From contig NC_088103.1 in assembly GCF_036370855.1 (NCBI RefSeq), positions 9,797,404-9,861,403 on the forward strand: 64,000 nucleotides of DNA, written 5' to 3'. Below, in pieces: positions 1-12,564 of this stretch. This stretch comes from Dromaius novaehollandiae (Eukaryota > Chordata > Aves > Casuariiformes > Dromaiidae). The position numbers and the translations under genes were made by a program. The notes beneath the pieces are model-generated. The model did not search any database, was not told the origin of the DNA, and worked only from the letters and a program-made list of their open reading frames with translations. Each line of letters opens with the position of its first letter. The first letter of the stretch is position 1.

Positions 1-1380
1 ATGGTTATCTGTAAGTTTTCTTTGCTCTAAGGAGATCGTCACTGATAAATGAGCAAATTGCTGGATGGTTGAAAAATGTGCACTCTACATCCTCTGTAAT
101 TTGTACTGCCACACAACTGTTTGTGGAGGTGAAATACAATCAAGGTATACAGACCAGAAGGCTCCAATTTAATCTCTGCAAACACCAAAGAGTCAAAATT
201 TTCTCTTGTTATTTTTTTCAATGCCGCTGGAGCCCCATCCCATCATGCTCAGACAAAATCTTCAAGTAATTCCGTAGCTTTGCACTTTTTATGTTTCCTT
301 TCTGAGGATGAAACTGCCTCCCTGTCCCGAGGGTCAGCAAATGTCTCGCGCCTCTAAATCCAATTAAGACCTGTTCTCCTGGCCGGGGGGATTAGCAGCA
401 ATGGCCAAGAATAGTTTAACTGGCATCTGATTTAGCTAGCAGTCCTGGGCCCTTTTCCTGAGACGAACACTTTGCCAAAGTTTTCTATCTTTTCATCCAC
501 TCACACCTGCACCGTGGCACTGCTCTCTCTAATTCAAGGCCACGAGACCTCAGCTTGTCCCTGCTGCATTTGCCTCCTGGTTAGGGGCCTGCCCAGGGCT
601 GTGGTTTTCGCTCGGCAGGGTTTCCGAAGGCATCTAATTCAGTTCAAGCCTGACACGTGGCATGGCCTTGTGAGCCAGCGTTACGTGTCCCGAGCACATC
701 TCCTTCACCAGGAGGCCTGCCTTCACCATCCAGCCTGCAGAGCTGCAGAGGAGTCCACTCCGTAGCAGGTGTGAGAGTGCAGATCTGCATAATTCTGCAT
801 TTTACTTGTTTCTGGCTGTTTTAATGTGCTGCAATTAACTAGCGAGCCATGTTTTCTTTATGACCATTTGTAATGCTGATTGTTTGCCATATATATACTT
901 GGGCCTGAGCCAGAGAGGAGAACAGTCTGGAAACCAGCTGGTACATGAGGCTGGTCAGAGGACTGGACTCATGCACAGATTATTTCGTGATGATTTATTC
1001 TGATTCAGAGCCCTGAAGAAGTGAAGGTTTGATCTTTACTAGCCTGGAATATGAATCCCTAAAAAATAAAAAAATTTAAAAGAAGACTCAACTCCCTGAT
1101 TCAAATGTTTGGCTACTTCTTCAGGACCAGTTTTCACTGGAAAACTAGTCAACAATTATGCAGCATGTGAGTAGGAGGCTTCATATTGGATGGTGCTCTA
1201 CAGGAGATTCAGATTTTTGGGTGGCTGCACCCAACTGTCAGCTAAGGAACAATTCACTGCTAAGTTATGATTAAGTTAACTGACAGTTGCCAGTTGAGGA
1301 ATGACTTTCAGGCCAAGGAATGTAAGAATCTGCTCTCAGAAAATTTGCGATGAAAAATAAAAAGTGCTCCAAGTTGTATT
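1..1380. other. Non-coding flank left of the CR1-like element
   Basis: No exon, RNA gene or recognisable repeat is visible apart from the AT-rich island listed at 780-905. Open frames are short (under 100 codons), overlap on both strands and have no family resemblance. A shorter homeodomain-like patch with CAATTAAG and GATTTAGCTAGC lies at about 358-442. The stretch is probably intergenic or intronic DNA of ordinary composition. Confidence 0.5.
780..905. promoter_or_regulatory. Candidate conserved non-coding element (TAAT/octamer-like)
   Basis: This AT-rich island contains TGCATAATTCTGCA, TTTTAATG, CAATTAACTAGC, TTTGTAATG and a short TATATATA run. Nothing in it resembles a repeat or coding sequence. 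Dense TAAT cores in otherwise GC-rich DNA are typical of deeply conserved developmental enhancers in amniotes. That reading is inference; conservation was not tested. Confidence 0.35.
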
Positions 1381-1422
1381 GCAACATCCGCAGAGCGCAG
1401 CTAACAGAGGCAGCCAACAGAC

Positions 1423-1911
1423 GCAGCAGTTTGCGCAGCGGTGTCCGGGCTCTGCTGAGAACTTCTGAGAACCTGGTTGGAGGCTGTGGGGACTTTCTGG
1501 GGACCCTCTGAGGGACTAGAGGGTGCTTGCTGCTGACAGGTAAGGAGAGCTAGGTCACAGGAGGCCCGAACTTCTCCTGGGAAGCTCTAGCAAGGTGTAG
1601 CTGCTGCTAATGAGCTCTGCTGCTTGCCTGGATCAGAGGGAGCTGGGCCTTTATTCCAGCTGACCCTTGATTAGGGTGGGTCAAGCACCATGTTAGCCAG
1701 TGCTAGGGAGAGGCCTATAAAAGAGTCAGGCTTAGCATGGAGTCAGAAGGTGCAGCAGTTTGCGTAGCAGGGTGCAAGGGAGGGGTCCTTGTCTCCATTC
1801 ATAGTAGCTGTTGCAGGCTTCCACACAGATGGACCTTTTGGCAGCAGATGCAGGTCTCGGGCTGCAGGGAGTTCCTGGGGCCTCTCTGTGAGACTGCGGC
1901 TGACAGTCAAC
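1423..1911 (+). repeat. Imperfect direct repeat in the CR1-like leader
   Basis: GCAGCAGTTTGCGCAGC at 1,423 recurs as GCAGCAGTTTGCGTAGC at 1,752, 329 bp away. Both copies are followed by a related tail that begins CTGGGG (1,497 and 1,875) and ends GCTGACAG. The second copy carries about 49 extra bases. The arrangement resembles tandem leader or promoter monomers of LINE elements. The first copy ends in a perfect 5' splice-site consensus, CAG/GTAAGGA, at 1,537-1,546. Confidence 0.5.
1716..1723 (+). promoter_or_regulatory. TATA box of the CR1-like element
   Basis: TATAAAAG lies 21 bp upstream of the ATG at 1,737 and between the two leader repeats. It is a full consensus TATA box and would place initiation at about 1,745, close to the start of the second leader copy. 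If initiation is there, the first usable start codon would lie further downstream. Confidence 0.45.
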
Positions 1912-2500
1912 TCTTCTGCAGAAGGTGTGCTGTTGTTGATGAGTTGTGTCACCAGATAAAGGAGTTATGGGAGGCAGTCAGCAGGCTGTGCAGCACCCAA
2001 GAAGATGAGTGAGAGAGAGATAGGATATTCTTAGAGACCCTACAGCTTTGAGAGCCCCAGCTCCTAACAGCAGTGGAGATGCAGGTGGGCTCTGTCTTGT
2101 GGGACAGTAAGTGATAACCCTGAAGAAGATGAAGGCTGGAAACTGGTCACTCACATGAGGAGGAAGGCTCCTGCTCCTCCTGAAGGCTTGCAGCTGATGA
2201 ACAGGTTCACTGCCCTCCAAGCTGAGGAGGAGCTGGGCACAGTTTCAAGTGAAGCAACTGGGCCAAGGGACCCTGTGCCATGCAGGAGCACCTGGAGGAA
2301 GCAGCAAGTGATTGTAGTGGGTGACATCAGGCTGCAGGGGACAGAGGCACCTGACTGCTTGTCTAGGGAGGCTTGCTGCCTGCAGGGCGGCTTGGCTCCT
2401 GGATGTTGTGGAAAGACTGCCGAAGCTTGTCGACCCCTTTGGCTGCTACCCCTGCTGCTCCTCTGTGCAACGTCCATCCTGCTGACTGACCTGCTCTTGC
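1737..2500 (+). pseudogene. Decayed CR1-like ORF1 (coiled/Cys region plus esterase-type segment)
   Basis: An ATG at 1,737 opens a 91-codon frame that ends in a stop at 2,010-2,012. Its last third has CRRC, DELC and a heptad-like Leu/Glu run (KELWEAVSRL), as in CR1-family ORF1 proteins. Homologous reading continues in another frame with EPQLLTAVE-like residues, passes in-frame stops at about 2,049 and 2,110, and then re-enters the frame of the ATG at 2,155. From there come EGWKLVT (just upstream), PAPPEGLQL, NRFTALQAEEE, and then VIVVGD followed by I where the family has the catalytic Ser of the GDS motif. A further shift near 2,400 leads to residues resembling DVVERLPKLV. At least two frameshifts, several stops and the lost Ser make it non-functional. 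ORF1 of such elements encodes an RNA-binding or esterase-like accessory protein for retrotransposition. Family assignment is from memory. Confidence 0.6.
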
Positions 2501-4376
2501 TTCTGCCCCTGGCCAACGTTGGCCACCCAGCCCCACTCGGGAGGGCACACAAGGCCTCAGCAGAGTCTCTGTGCTGATGAGGTTGGTCTGGAGCTTTCAC
2601 CACATCCCTGCACCTGGGCTGCAAGGCAGGAGATGCCCCCAGGGCAATAATCCTGGTGCAGAAGGGAGGCTGGGGAGGACCAGTAGCAAGCTGCCAGGGT
2701 TATGCTGTAAAGCTGCCTTGCCTTGCTTGCCTGTTCTTGCTTTTGAAACAGCATGCCTGGGATTCAGGCCTGCCCAAGTGCTCATTTTTCCTCTGCCAAA
2801 CAAGGAAAGGGAAGGATTTAGGTGTTGCACCTGGTCTGTGTTTCTCAGTGAGCTGGGAGAGCCAAGGCAGAGCTGTGATGCTGTCTGCCTCTGCAGCGTC
2901 TCTGCTTTGTGTTTCCAAGCACTGGGGAGATACAGGAAAGGCCACCAAGGGGACAAAAAGCTGTCAGTATCTCCCCTTTCTTTTTCCTAGGCCTACAGCT
3001 TGCTGGGGCATTCAGCTGCAGCTCTCAACCATCCTTGCATCAAAAACAAGGAGATGAGGTGCTCCCCACGCAAACAGGATAGCACAGCACACAGCTTTCT
3101 GCGTGGTGAATCTCGTGTGATCGCTGCTTCGGCAGCTCCCGGGGGAAATCGGCCCTTCAAAGGAAAGGCAGCAGGGCAGGGGATGAGGGGAGCGGTGGAG
3201 GAGCTGGGATGGCTGAGGCGCAGGGAGGTGGGAGGGTGCCCAAGGGAGGCTGCGGAAGGTCGTGCTTGCGTTCCTGGCCATGACCCAAAGCCCAGAAGAG
3301 CTGGACAGGCACTAGAAATGCTCTGTGCCAGTTTCTGGGCTTATTTCTGTGTGGTGCGTGACCTCAAATATGCATCTCTGGATGAAGTTCAGGTGGTCCA
3401 TGTGCCCCTGGAGTCCCTGTAGCTCTGCTCAGCACCCTCCGTCCCCTTCAGAGCAGCGTTCAGAGGTGCCTGGGGCTCAGCATGGGCATGGTGCAGCCCG
3501 CAGGTGGAGCGCATCCCATCCCTGCCATCATGCCCCGTCTCCCCTGAGTATTTAGGACACCGGTTCTGGGGCCGTTTAGGTTTCCTGCTGTGCAAGACAT
3601 TGTCCAGTGTCCGCCTGGGACTGCAGGTGCTACTGGTTTACAAAGAAATAGTTATTCATGTCTCTGTTGCCAGGTCACATTTGAAATTAATGAATGGCTT
3701 TTTTTAAAAAAAAAAGCGGAGGTTTCTTGATATATTTTGGACTCTTTCTTTGCCTGTGGGTGTCTGGGCACAATTAGGTCATGCTTTGAAGCTATTTTCC
3801 TGACCAGGAAAATTAGAGATTTGCTTTTGTAATGAGAACTGAGATTCTCTGCTAATCACAAGACTCCAGAAGCAGGGTCTTCAGGGAAAAAAAGGCAAAT
3901 CTAGCAAGCAGCATGTGATAAAATCATGATCTGACATGACTGATACGTGTAGATATTCTACTGTAAGAGACTCCATCTCAGCACATAAAAATGCACCCTG
4001 GGATTCACAGGACTGTAATGAAGCCATTGCAAAGCATTCACTGCAGAATGGCTTCCCAGGTCTAGCTCTTAATGGGCCAAAAAGTGGGAGGCTGCAAAGG
4101 AAACCTGAAGTGAAATCCTGATTGCGAGGCAGCATTATGTAAGTGTTTCAAAACGCTGCCTGAGCACCGAGCTCTTTGTCGCAAATGGCTGAGAGGAACG
4201 AGAGAAGTGATGTTGTGCCACGGCTGTGTTAAAGCGGGATATTTGGCTGTTGCTTTGTTGGGAAGGATCGTTTGCAGGCAGAGATGCTGGGGCAGTGCAA
4301 CGTGAAGGGGAGTTTGTACGTCGTCTTTTCTTGGGGACTTTGGACATGTCCTGTCACCTCCAGAAGTCCCATATCG

Positions 4377-4414
4377 GCTCATGGGTGCTTGTGAAAAAGG
4401 GAAAACCCATGAGC
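4377..4414. repeat. Perfect 10-bp inverted repeat, 18-nt loop
   Basis: GCTCATGGGT at 4,377-4,386 is exactly complementary to ACCCATGAGC at 4,405-4,414. The loop between them is purine-rich. The stem does not extend further except for one G-T pair. It may be chance; no short-RNA precursor features are evident beyond the stem. Confidence 0.5.
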
Positions 4415-6164
4415 TCCCCATCCTGCTGCACCCAAGGCTGCATGCACGGAGCGGTGCCGACCGTAAAAAAAAAAACCCTCCACTTGCACAGGAGGGGAAA
4501 ATACTCAAGCTGAGGGGAAGGGAAAAAAACAACTTGTCCTCTTCTAACATAAAAGCCTTCCTCCCCTTGAAAGAAATAAAAGCTGGTGAAATGAAGGTAA
4601 ATGCCAGAGGTTTAAGTACCACGCTGCAGAGTGTGTTTTAAAGGTTACCTTTCAGGGGGTTGAAGAGAGAGCGAGCGACAGAAAGGGAAAGAGTTGGAGC
4701 ACTTCCCTTTGCGAGGACCACTCCAGCTCTTAATGGATTTTTATATCCCTGTCTGCTCTTCGTGACATTATTAAAATTGTTTATTTTTAATTTTTTTCTT
4801 TCTTCATCTGGGTTTTAAGGAGGGGGCTGGAGAGCAAACTCCATCACCATGGCAATATCCAGTGGCACCACACAAATCTGCATCATTGTTTTGGAGCAAA
4901 AATGAAGTTTTTGGGGTGTCTTTGAAAGAGGAAGAGAAGATGCCTTGTCTGGGAGCACACGCATGCGTCTGCATGCCAGAGCAAAAATCAGAGGATTTAA
5001 TTGCACGAGTGGGATGGTGACATTTTCTGTGCTTACCTGACCAGGGTAGAGAAATGAGGAGCCTGTTGCCCAGTAAACACCTGTGCGTAATGTGGATGCC
5101 ATGTAACAGAGACTGCTTGCCTGAAATCCAGCAAATATAGCCAAATTGTCAAAAAGCATGCCAAAATTTATCTCTGTTTTATGGTATATGCCTTCACGCC
5201 TTCAATCTACTTTCAGAAGATTGCCTCTTTCCATGTCAGATCCATGAGATATGGGTTGTTTTCCTCTCGAAGAGGAGAGAGAATTGCTCTTGGATGGCAG
5301 CAGGAGTCACCGAAGAAAATCTGGCTTTGGCTTTCTGCACGCCTGAGCCCTCCCTGTGTGTGAGCCCTCGTCATCTGCTCCAGTGCAAAGTCGACCTGCT
5401 AAATAATGGTCGCTGTGCCAGGCACTGCTGGTGGACCTGGGGTGCAAAGCGAGGAGTCCTGGTCTGCCTACAGCCAGCAAGAGGCTCCTCGGAGTATCCC
5501 TCGCTATCGCCTTCGTGTGCACGGCAGTATGGGCAGCACAAGAGCCACCAAAACACCTGCGCGAGCTAGCTATCAGACAGCTTTGCATCAGAAAAGCATC
5601 CCTGATCTTTTCCCATCAGAAAGCAAACCCAAGCCTGGCCAAGCAGTCAGTGATCAGACAACATCATGGCTTGAACGAGCTCAAAATCAGTCGGAATGAG
5701 CCATCCATCCTGAAAGTCCCGTCTTCCCCGGCTGCCCAGTCATCTCAGAGAGCCCTACTTAAACCCAGCTCCTGAGCACGGCTTCTATCTGCTTGCGTGG
5801 ACTCTCTGCTCCTTGCATCTGGAATGCCTCATCCTGCTGAAGAAACCCTCCTAGGTCTCTCGATGGGATAGGCAGGTCATGTGCAGGGCTGGGACTAAAC
5901 CTGGGTAGATTTTGCTGGTCCCCTGTCCTCTCCCCTGTGCAACCAGGACTGGATGAGAGATGTCCAGCGCTAATTGCCAGCAGTGCGGGGTCACTTTGGC
6001 AGGTTTTGGTGTCACACAATAGCAATCTGTGGCTGCAGACTTCTCCAGGAGGGCTGAGGAGATGGCAAAAAGAGGGGGGCAGTCCTCAGTAGGTGAAAAT
6101 CTCCATCTTCGCAGGCCCTGGCTCCCCCTCCAGGGGCCCTGAGCGAGCTCTGGCGGGCGTCAGA

Positions 6165-6235
6165 TGGCCTCACAGAAACAAATTATCACCTTGCCTGTGG
6201 AGGTTAATGTGATTTCGTTTACTGCTGCTTTTACC
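6165..6235. promoter_or_regulatory. Candidate conserved non-coding element
   Basis: A short AT-rich island with CAAATTATCACC and GGTTAATGTGATTTCGTTTAC lies between GC-rich flanks. The abrupt change in composition and the TAAT and GTTTAC (forkhead-like) motifs suggest selection for binding sites. This is inference only. Confidence 0.28.
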
Positions 6236-6739
6236 AGCCGCGCTCGGTGCCCAGCAGGACCCAGGCAGCGAGGCTGTGCCGGCACCGAGGGAGGGCGGCA
6301 GCCATGAGCGAGAGTCCCCCCTGCCCCGGGCTCAATTTTACCTGCTTGCAGCTCCAGGGAGAGGGATTTGCTGTGATTGCACGCACATCTGGAGGGGGAG
6401 CAGGCAGTCCTGCCGCCGGGGCCGCATCCTGACCCCCAGGACACGTAGCGGTGGGGACCGCAAAGAGACACCTCCTGCCTCCACGGCACATCTCGCTGTG
6501 CCTAGCAAATTCGTGTTCTTCTCTCTCTCCCCCAGAGAATTAGAGTGCAGTAATTCCCATCTTTTGCAGGCCTCCGTCCTGTCAGCAGTGCAGCAGCACC
6601 CAGTTTTATGCGCTGTGAATCTGCTCTCGCTGGTCCTGCCGTCTCACCCACGTTTTATACCGCTGTGCCGAGCCGTCCGATACATCACCAGGTTCTGTTA
6701 TTCCAGAAGGTGGGTGAGCAAAGAGTTAACTCGTTGAGT

Positions 6740-6930
6740 TAAAACTTTTCAGCTTTACGTCTGAAATCTGTATTTTGTCGGCAAACAGGTATTATGTCTA
6801 ATAAAATAAACCTAATCTGTACTCCAAAGCTGTATTTTTTAGCTGCAGGGGTTCCGGTAACTGCGGCTTTGCTCTTATTTCTTTTGCTCTTATTTCATCA
6901 CAAAGCCCGCAATAAAAATACAGTGGAAAC
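6740..6930. promoter_or_regulatory. Candidate conserved non-coding element
   Basis: The island contains GTAAACAGG-like forkhead and TCTAATAAAATAAACC motifs, CTGTATTTTTTAGC, and two AATAAA hexamers (including CAATAAAAATAC). It is unlike neighbouring GC-rich sequence and resembles no repeat I know. The AATAAA hexamers alone do not indicate a gene end, because no upstream exon is visible. Confidence 0.25.
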
Positions 6931-9900
6931 GCTCAGAGAAAAGTAGTTGTCAAGACAAGCAGTTATCAGGAATATTTGGGGCTGAGGCATGGCGTGCAAG
7001 CTGTGCAGCAGTACGGCAGCGTAACTCAGCCAGGCCCTCGCGTCCAGCCAGGCACATCTGGAACAGCTGCAGGAAGGACTGGACCGGGTGGGAAAGGTGC
7101 TAGCGGGTTTTCCAAGGACTTGGGGATCTTTTGCGTGTGCACGGGCAGAGCCTAGCGTCTGCGCTGAAAGCGCTGGTACCCACTTTCTTCTACAGTGCTT
7201 TTTCTATGTCTTTCAGCATTAACTGCACTGGAGAAAGGAGGGGCTGAATAAAGAGGGATCTGTGCAATAAGAAAGAAGAAAATCCCCCCAGTCAGGCACG
7301 CCTCTTTTTCAGGCTATACGGGGTATATATTTAGGTTGTGGTGAGCTTGCTTTGCCTTCTATAAGCCTGGATATGGTACCCAAGAGACATGGTATGAATA
7401 CGCGAGCGTACATGATGCACTTTGTGATTGCTTAATGTGGTAGCCACTTGATTAGGACATGTGTCCATCGGTTTGGTTGATAATGCTGGTACAATGCAGG
7501 GTGGGGGCAAGAAAAGGATGGAAGCAAGGGAGAGCTGGAGGTTTAATTGGATAATTCTCACTGAAGCATCTCCTGCTTAACCAGCCAGAACCCCACCTGC
7601 ATCTTCACATTATTTTGCATGTTAACAAGGCCTGCATCCCGCAAAGCGGCTGGTGGGGCATGAGGGGTTATTAGAGCTGGCAGCGCCACTTCCACTTATC
7701 CTCTAGGGTAAAAAAGGGACATAACTGGGTGTCTGTGCTCTCCTCCATCAGTCTTGCATAAGCCAGGTGCCTCGTGTCACAGCGATGCTTCTCCTGGGCT
7801 GTTCACATGTGAAGCTGGATCAAAACGCTGCTGTTCGGGAGCTGTGGCGGCTCCAGCTTTGACAGCTCCACATTCACACCTTTTTCCAGACACCTCTCCG
7901 TCTCAGCAACAGGCATTCCCTCCCTCGGCCCGCTGTACCTGTCACCGCTCGAGCTGCGCTCGGACAAACGGCGCCCGGCTAAGGCTGGCCACCCCTCCGC
8001 GCCTGTGCCGTGGAGGTGAGCTGTCGCACCGCTATCACGGGGTGGGTCTTGGAAGAGCAAACGCCATGCCCGTGGGGGGAAACCGCACCAGGACGGGAAC
8101 AGCCGCAGCCGGGCTGAAAAAACACCGGCTGGCCTTGAATCTCGGCGTGGGCTGGGCTTTAGTGTCGCTGTGGTCAGACGTTATCCGCCGCAGCAGACGG
8201 AGGGATGAGGCTCTCCCGTATAACCTCTGCCAGAGCGAGCAAGCAGCAGCCTTGGCTTTATCCTGCCTTTTACCCTGCATGAGACTGATGAGTAATAGCA
8301 CAAAGCAGTTTAGTGGGAGCAGAATGGAGCAACCGGTACAACTAAAACTGTCCGGGCTTGTTTGTTTTTTCTCTCATTAGTTATCCAAAACACCCTGATG
8401 GATGGATTCCCTTCTCCCAAGGCCAGGCTGGGCATAAACATTAAGCTGGGTGGGAAAGGTCTGCAAGAGATGGTCATGGACAAATGCTAAAAGAATATAT
8501 CATGGGCAATTTCTGGAGTTCTTCCCGTCCTAGCCAACCTGACCTTCAATTTTTTGAACTTTGTCCTGTGATTTGGTCATCAGTGTGAAGGCAAGCTGGT
8601 TGTTTTTGGAAGCAGAGAGCCTTCGCCATAGCCTTGAGAGAAGTTCACGTTGCATTCCCGCCCCCGCCACCACCAGTTTTTGATCCAACTGCTGTATTTA
8701 TCTTAGGAGCAATGTGCTAGTCTCAGGGAGGTTTCCAGAGGCCTGCCCTCTGCTCTCACCCTCAGAAAACATGTCCTGAAAGATGCCACTCTGCAGGGAA
8801 GCAAGACATAAATGTGCTTATCCAAAAAGCTGCAGAGTCAAACAAACGTCGGGAAGGTGGAAGAAGGTCTCAAAGAAGGTTCTCCCATCCCCAGCATCCA
8901 TAATACTCCTAGCAAAGAGTGGAGAGTCAAAGCCAAAACAGAGCTGTCAAACCCCTTCCCACCATAGGACCTCCCAGTCCAGATATTTTTCGCAATGGCT
9001 TCTAGGAGGGGAAGAACTTCAATGGATCAGTCCAAAGTTCAAAATTCTCAAAATTACTGTTGCTAATAAATTACCATTAGCAATGGCAAGTTGTCTCAGA
9101 TGACTCAGAATGACTCATGACAAGTTGCAAGGAGACTCCTTCTCTCGGAGCATGGTCATACTTTGGTTTGACAGATCCTTTGACAGGTATCCTTTAACCA
9201 GAGACAAATTTGTGCCACAGGGAACCTCTCTGAAATGCTATCAGGTTTGCCCACTTTCGCTCTGATTTCTGCTTCAAAGAGAAGTGCTGTTTTGAAAATT
9301 AAAATTAACGTTCATAGATCTTTCTCTAGGCCTGGGTGGAAGATGCACCCTGAAAAGACTAACCGGTGCTCTGAGGGAAGCTGTGCCCACGGCTGGATAT
9401 TTTCAGCTCTGAAATCATGTCCTGTCTCTTCCCAGGTCCTTCCTGTTGGCAAAAGGCCAGGGGCAACGTGGGTTGTCTGCTCAGTTTTCCGAGGCAGATG
9501 CTGCCGTGGAGGTGACTGGTTACTGCACAGGCCGTTTCCTGAGCCACCAGCTCCAGGTTGAGAAGAGGCTTCAAAAATCCCCAGAGTCCCCAGTCCAGAC
9601 ATCATTTTTAGCCAGATTTCCTAAGGAAATGGAGTGTGTGCAGTGATGCCATCTCTGCGTAACCGTCTGTCTGTCCTGCCAGCACCCACTTCACCCCTTC
9701 CCGAGCTGTGCGGGTCGTGCGAGGCGGATGGCGGACGGAGAGGGGCCATGCCCGGGTCCCGCTCCGGGAGCGACAGCGGGAGCACGCCCGGTGTTGGACG
9801 TGGGAGGCTCCGCGCTGACGTCCGCTCCTGAAACACAGACCCCATTCACAGCCGAGCACCGCTGGCTCTGCTCCTCGCAGGAGGACACGTCAGACCCTGG

Positions 9901-12536
9901 CAACCACCAAAGCCTTGGGCTTTGGGACTTTGGATCTAGGTCAATATAAGCACGGTAGTAATTTAGCCTCAGTAGGAAATGCTCCAGTCCCTCGGGCCCA
10001 TTTCTGGTCACCGGTAACTCCTCATTAAACACACACCACCCTGTTTTCGGGGTGGATAGAGAGGTCTTTCTACCCCAACAAGCGCGTGCTCAGCACTGTC
10101 CTTAGTGACTCAGCCAAGAGCCCAGCGCCGGCAGTAGTCATCACCGTGAAGTGCCTGCGGGTCCGGGCAGTACTGAACCTGGACGGGTGGTGGGCACCTC
10201 CACGCTATCGGGAAGTCACGGCTTTGATATATTGCTACGGTCGCTTGCCAGAAATCATGCCGTTCCCCTCTGCGGGCCGGGCGATTTTTGCCCACCCTCT
10301 TGGCAAACACACCTGGCAGGCTTTGTGCCAGGCACCCCCTCTCCAGAGCTGCTTTTGCTTTAATCCCAACCCTCCGCTCTGCTCACGAGCCCAAAATTAC
10401 ATGGCCACCACCCGTCCTCACATTGCCCGCTACAGGGTTTTGGTTATCAATGGAGAACCTGAGTCCTGTTTCAGAACATGCGAACGATAACAGCAGGAAC
10501 AGCAGCTAAAGTCACGCCCTTGACTTTGCTAAAACCTAGTCAAGTAGGGCATAACCCAAAGCGCGCTGAAGTGAGTTGCAAGGCTCCCGTTTGCTTATGG
10601 AACCAGCCTCCATTGCAGCTAAAAAATACCCTGCATTTCCACTGGCGGCATGCAGCCCCCCTCCAGCAAAGGCCGGGAGCGTTGCGGAGGTGGCCTCCGG
10701 GGAGAGCGAGCGCCCCATCGCCTCCCGATCAAGGAGGGCCCATCACAAAGCATCATCCCCAAGCTGTGGATGGTTCCATCCAGCTGGAAGAACGGGCGCT
10801 GCCATTCGAGGCTTTGCTACAAATAGCAACGCACCGGGAAGCGTGGGCTCGCCTCCTCTCCTCTCCGTCCCGCGCCCTTTCCGAGTGGAGGACCTGGCCG
10901 TCTGGCGGATACCCCTCGTGGCACCCCTGCGCGCTGGGGCACTCCTGGGCCCCGCTGTTGGCGGGTATATTGCGGTCGGAAAGTCAGCTTTACCTTGCCA
11001 GATTCCAGGTGTCACTCAGCAAAGGATGTTTCCCCGCGCTGGGCAGTGACACACATTGTTAGCAAGGCCAGGCTGAATCAAGAAAAACAAGCGACACGAC
11101 ACCCGGTGATCAGCGAGTCCTCCCCCTCGCCCATAACTCTGTCAGCCCTTTCAGCCGCATTGTCAAAATACGTTTGTCACAGAACAATTCCTGCTCTTCC
11201 CCCCCCTTTTCAGACTCTGGCTGAACTCATCCATTTGGAACAAAACCCAATATTCATTTCCTCTCTGGGCAGTTTATTTTATTATTGGCTCACCTGCTCC
11301 CAAGGTTGAAAAGCTATAAGACTAGCTGGATCTTCAAAATTAAATTCTGGGGGGTTTGTTTTTTGTTTTTACCCCTAGTCTCCCATATTCCATGGCTGCA
11401 TGTTACTGGCAGGGATTTGAAGATGGACTTGGCAAAGGCACCTTCTGTCTGGGACTGGGATGAGCAAAACAGGAAGGTTATTTCTCTCTCAAGCAGCACC
11501 TTTCCAGAGGCTTGGACGACTCTAGAGCAGGACAGATGTTGGTTGTACTGGGTACATCTTTTGCTGGCCCAAGGGGGTTAAGTGGAGCTGGGGAACTAGA
11601 TGTTGTATCTGGAAGATGGGGCTAAAAGAGGGAAATGTGGGTCAATCAGGGGCTTTCTGGGGAATGGAAGCAGTTTCCTTTGCAGGTAAAAGGAGTACAC
11701 GAGGCAGCCGAGCCAAAGCCTCCCTAGAGCAAGGGAGGCCTTATGTTCAGGGAGCCTCTTCTGTTAAGGCAGGGCGGCTCTGCAAAGCTGGCGCGTCGGT
11801 GTAGCCGGGTTGCAGGCTGCACCCAACAGCAGGCGTTTGGGGGCCAGCCACCGGTTCCCGAAAAAGCTCCGGAAGCAGAGGGCTGCCGAAGCGGCAGGCT
11901 GTGGGAGCCAACCATGCTACACCCTTCCTGAGCCTGAAGACCTCCTGCCGAACCCGTCCTACCTCCCAGCGACCCTCCGGGGGGAATTACCGACCAGACA
12001 CAATCCATCATCTGCTGGAAGCTGTTTAACCCCCAGCAATGAATTTCAATGGGAACAGTTAAGCCGTCGTTTAACGTGCTGGGAAAGCCTACCCGTACGC
12101 CCTTCGGTGGTGATGGAGCTGTCTGCATCGGCGCTCGTGGGCGAGAGCAGCTGGAGGTGCTGGAAACTGTGGCCGGCAGCCGGCAGCCTCCGCGCTGGCA
12201 GAGGTGGAGATCCGTGCCTCGGCACCGTGGGGCTGCCTGAGCAGCAGGCTGGCACTGCTTGCTTTAGTTGCAGATCTTCTCTGTGAATACCCGCTGGTCT
12301 AGTAGAAAGACTTGGGATGGGGAGGGAGGAATCCACCTGCCTCGTTGCATCTGCTAAGACCAGCTCTCCCAAGCAAGCCCCAATGCTCCAAGGGCCGTTC
12401 TGCTCCAGCTCACCCCTCTGCATCTTTCCAGCATGCAGCCAGCTGGATGGGGTTGCTCGGTGGTACACGCAAGACTTCTCATACCTGGCTGGGACGGCCA
12501 TTTGCATTTGGATGTCTTGCCTCTCCTTGCTTTAGG

Positions 12537-12564
12537 ACACACACACACGCACACACGCACACAT
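12537..12564. repeat. CA microsatellite
   Basis: An ACACAC tract interrupted by two ACGC variants, about 28 bp long. Confidence 0.9.

Larger units (their letters stand above)
1381..2500 (+). mobile_element. CR1-like LINE fragment, 5' leader plus decayed ORF1
   Basis: The segment has a leader with a duplicated block (1,423-1,541 and 1,752-1,911), a TATA box at 1,716 and a broken coding region from 1,737. Two translated pieces are familiar from avian CR1-type ORF1 proteins: a Cys-containing, Leu/Glu-rich piece ending about 2,010, and a piece around 2,155-2,400 with an RRK-like basic run followed by VIVVGD and REACCLQGG-like residues, which matches the start of the esterase-type domain. Similarity fades after about 2,460. 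No ORF2 reverse transcriptase is visible downstream, so this is a 5' fragment. Assignment to CR1 rests on memory of the family and not on a database match; an LTR-type avian element sharing this leader is the alternative. Confidence 0.65.
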
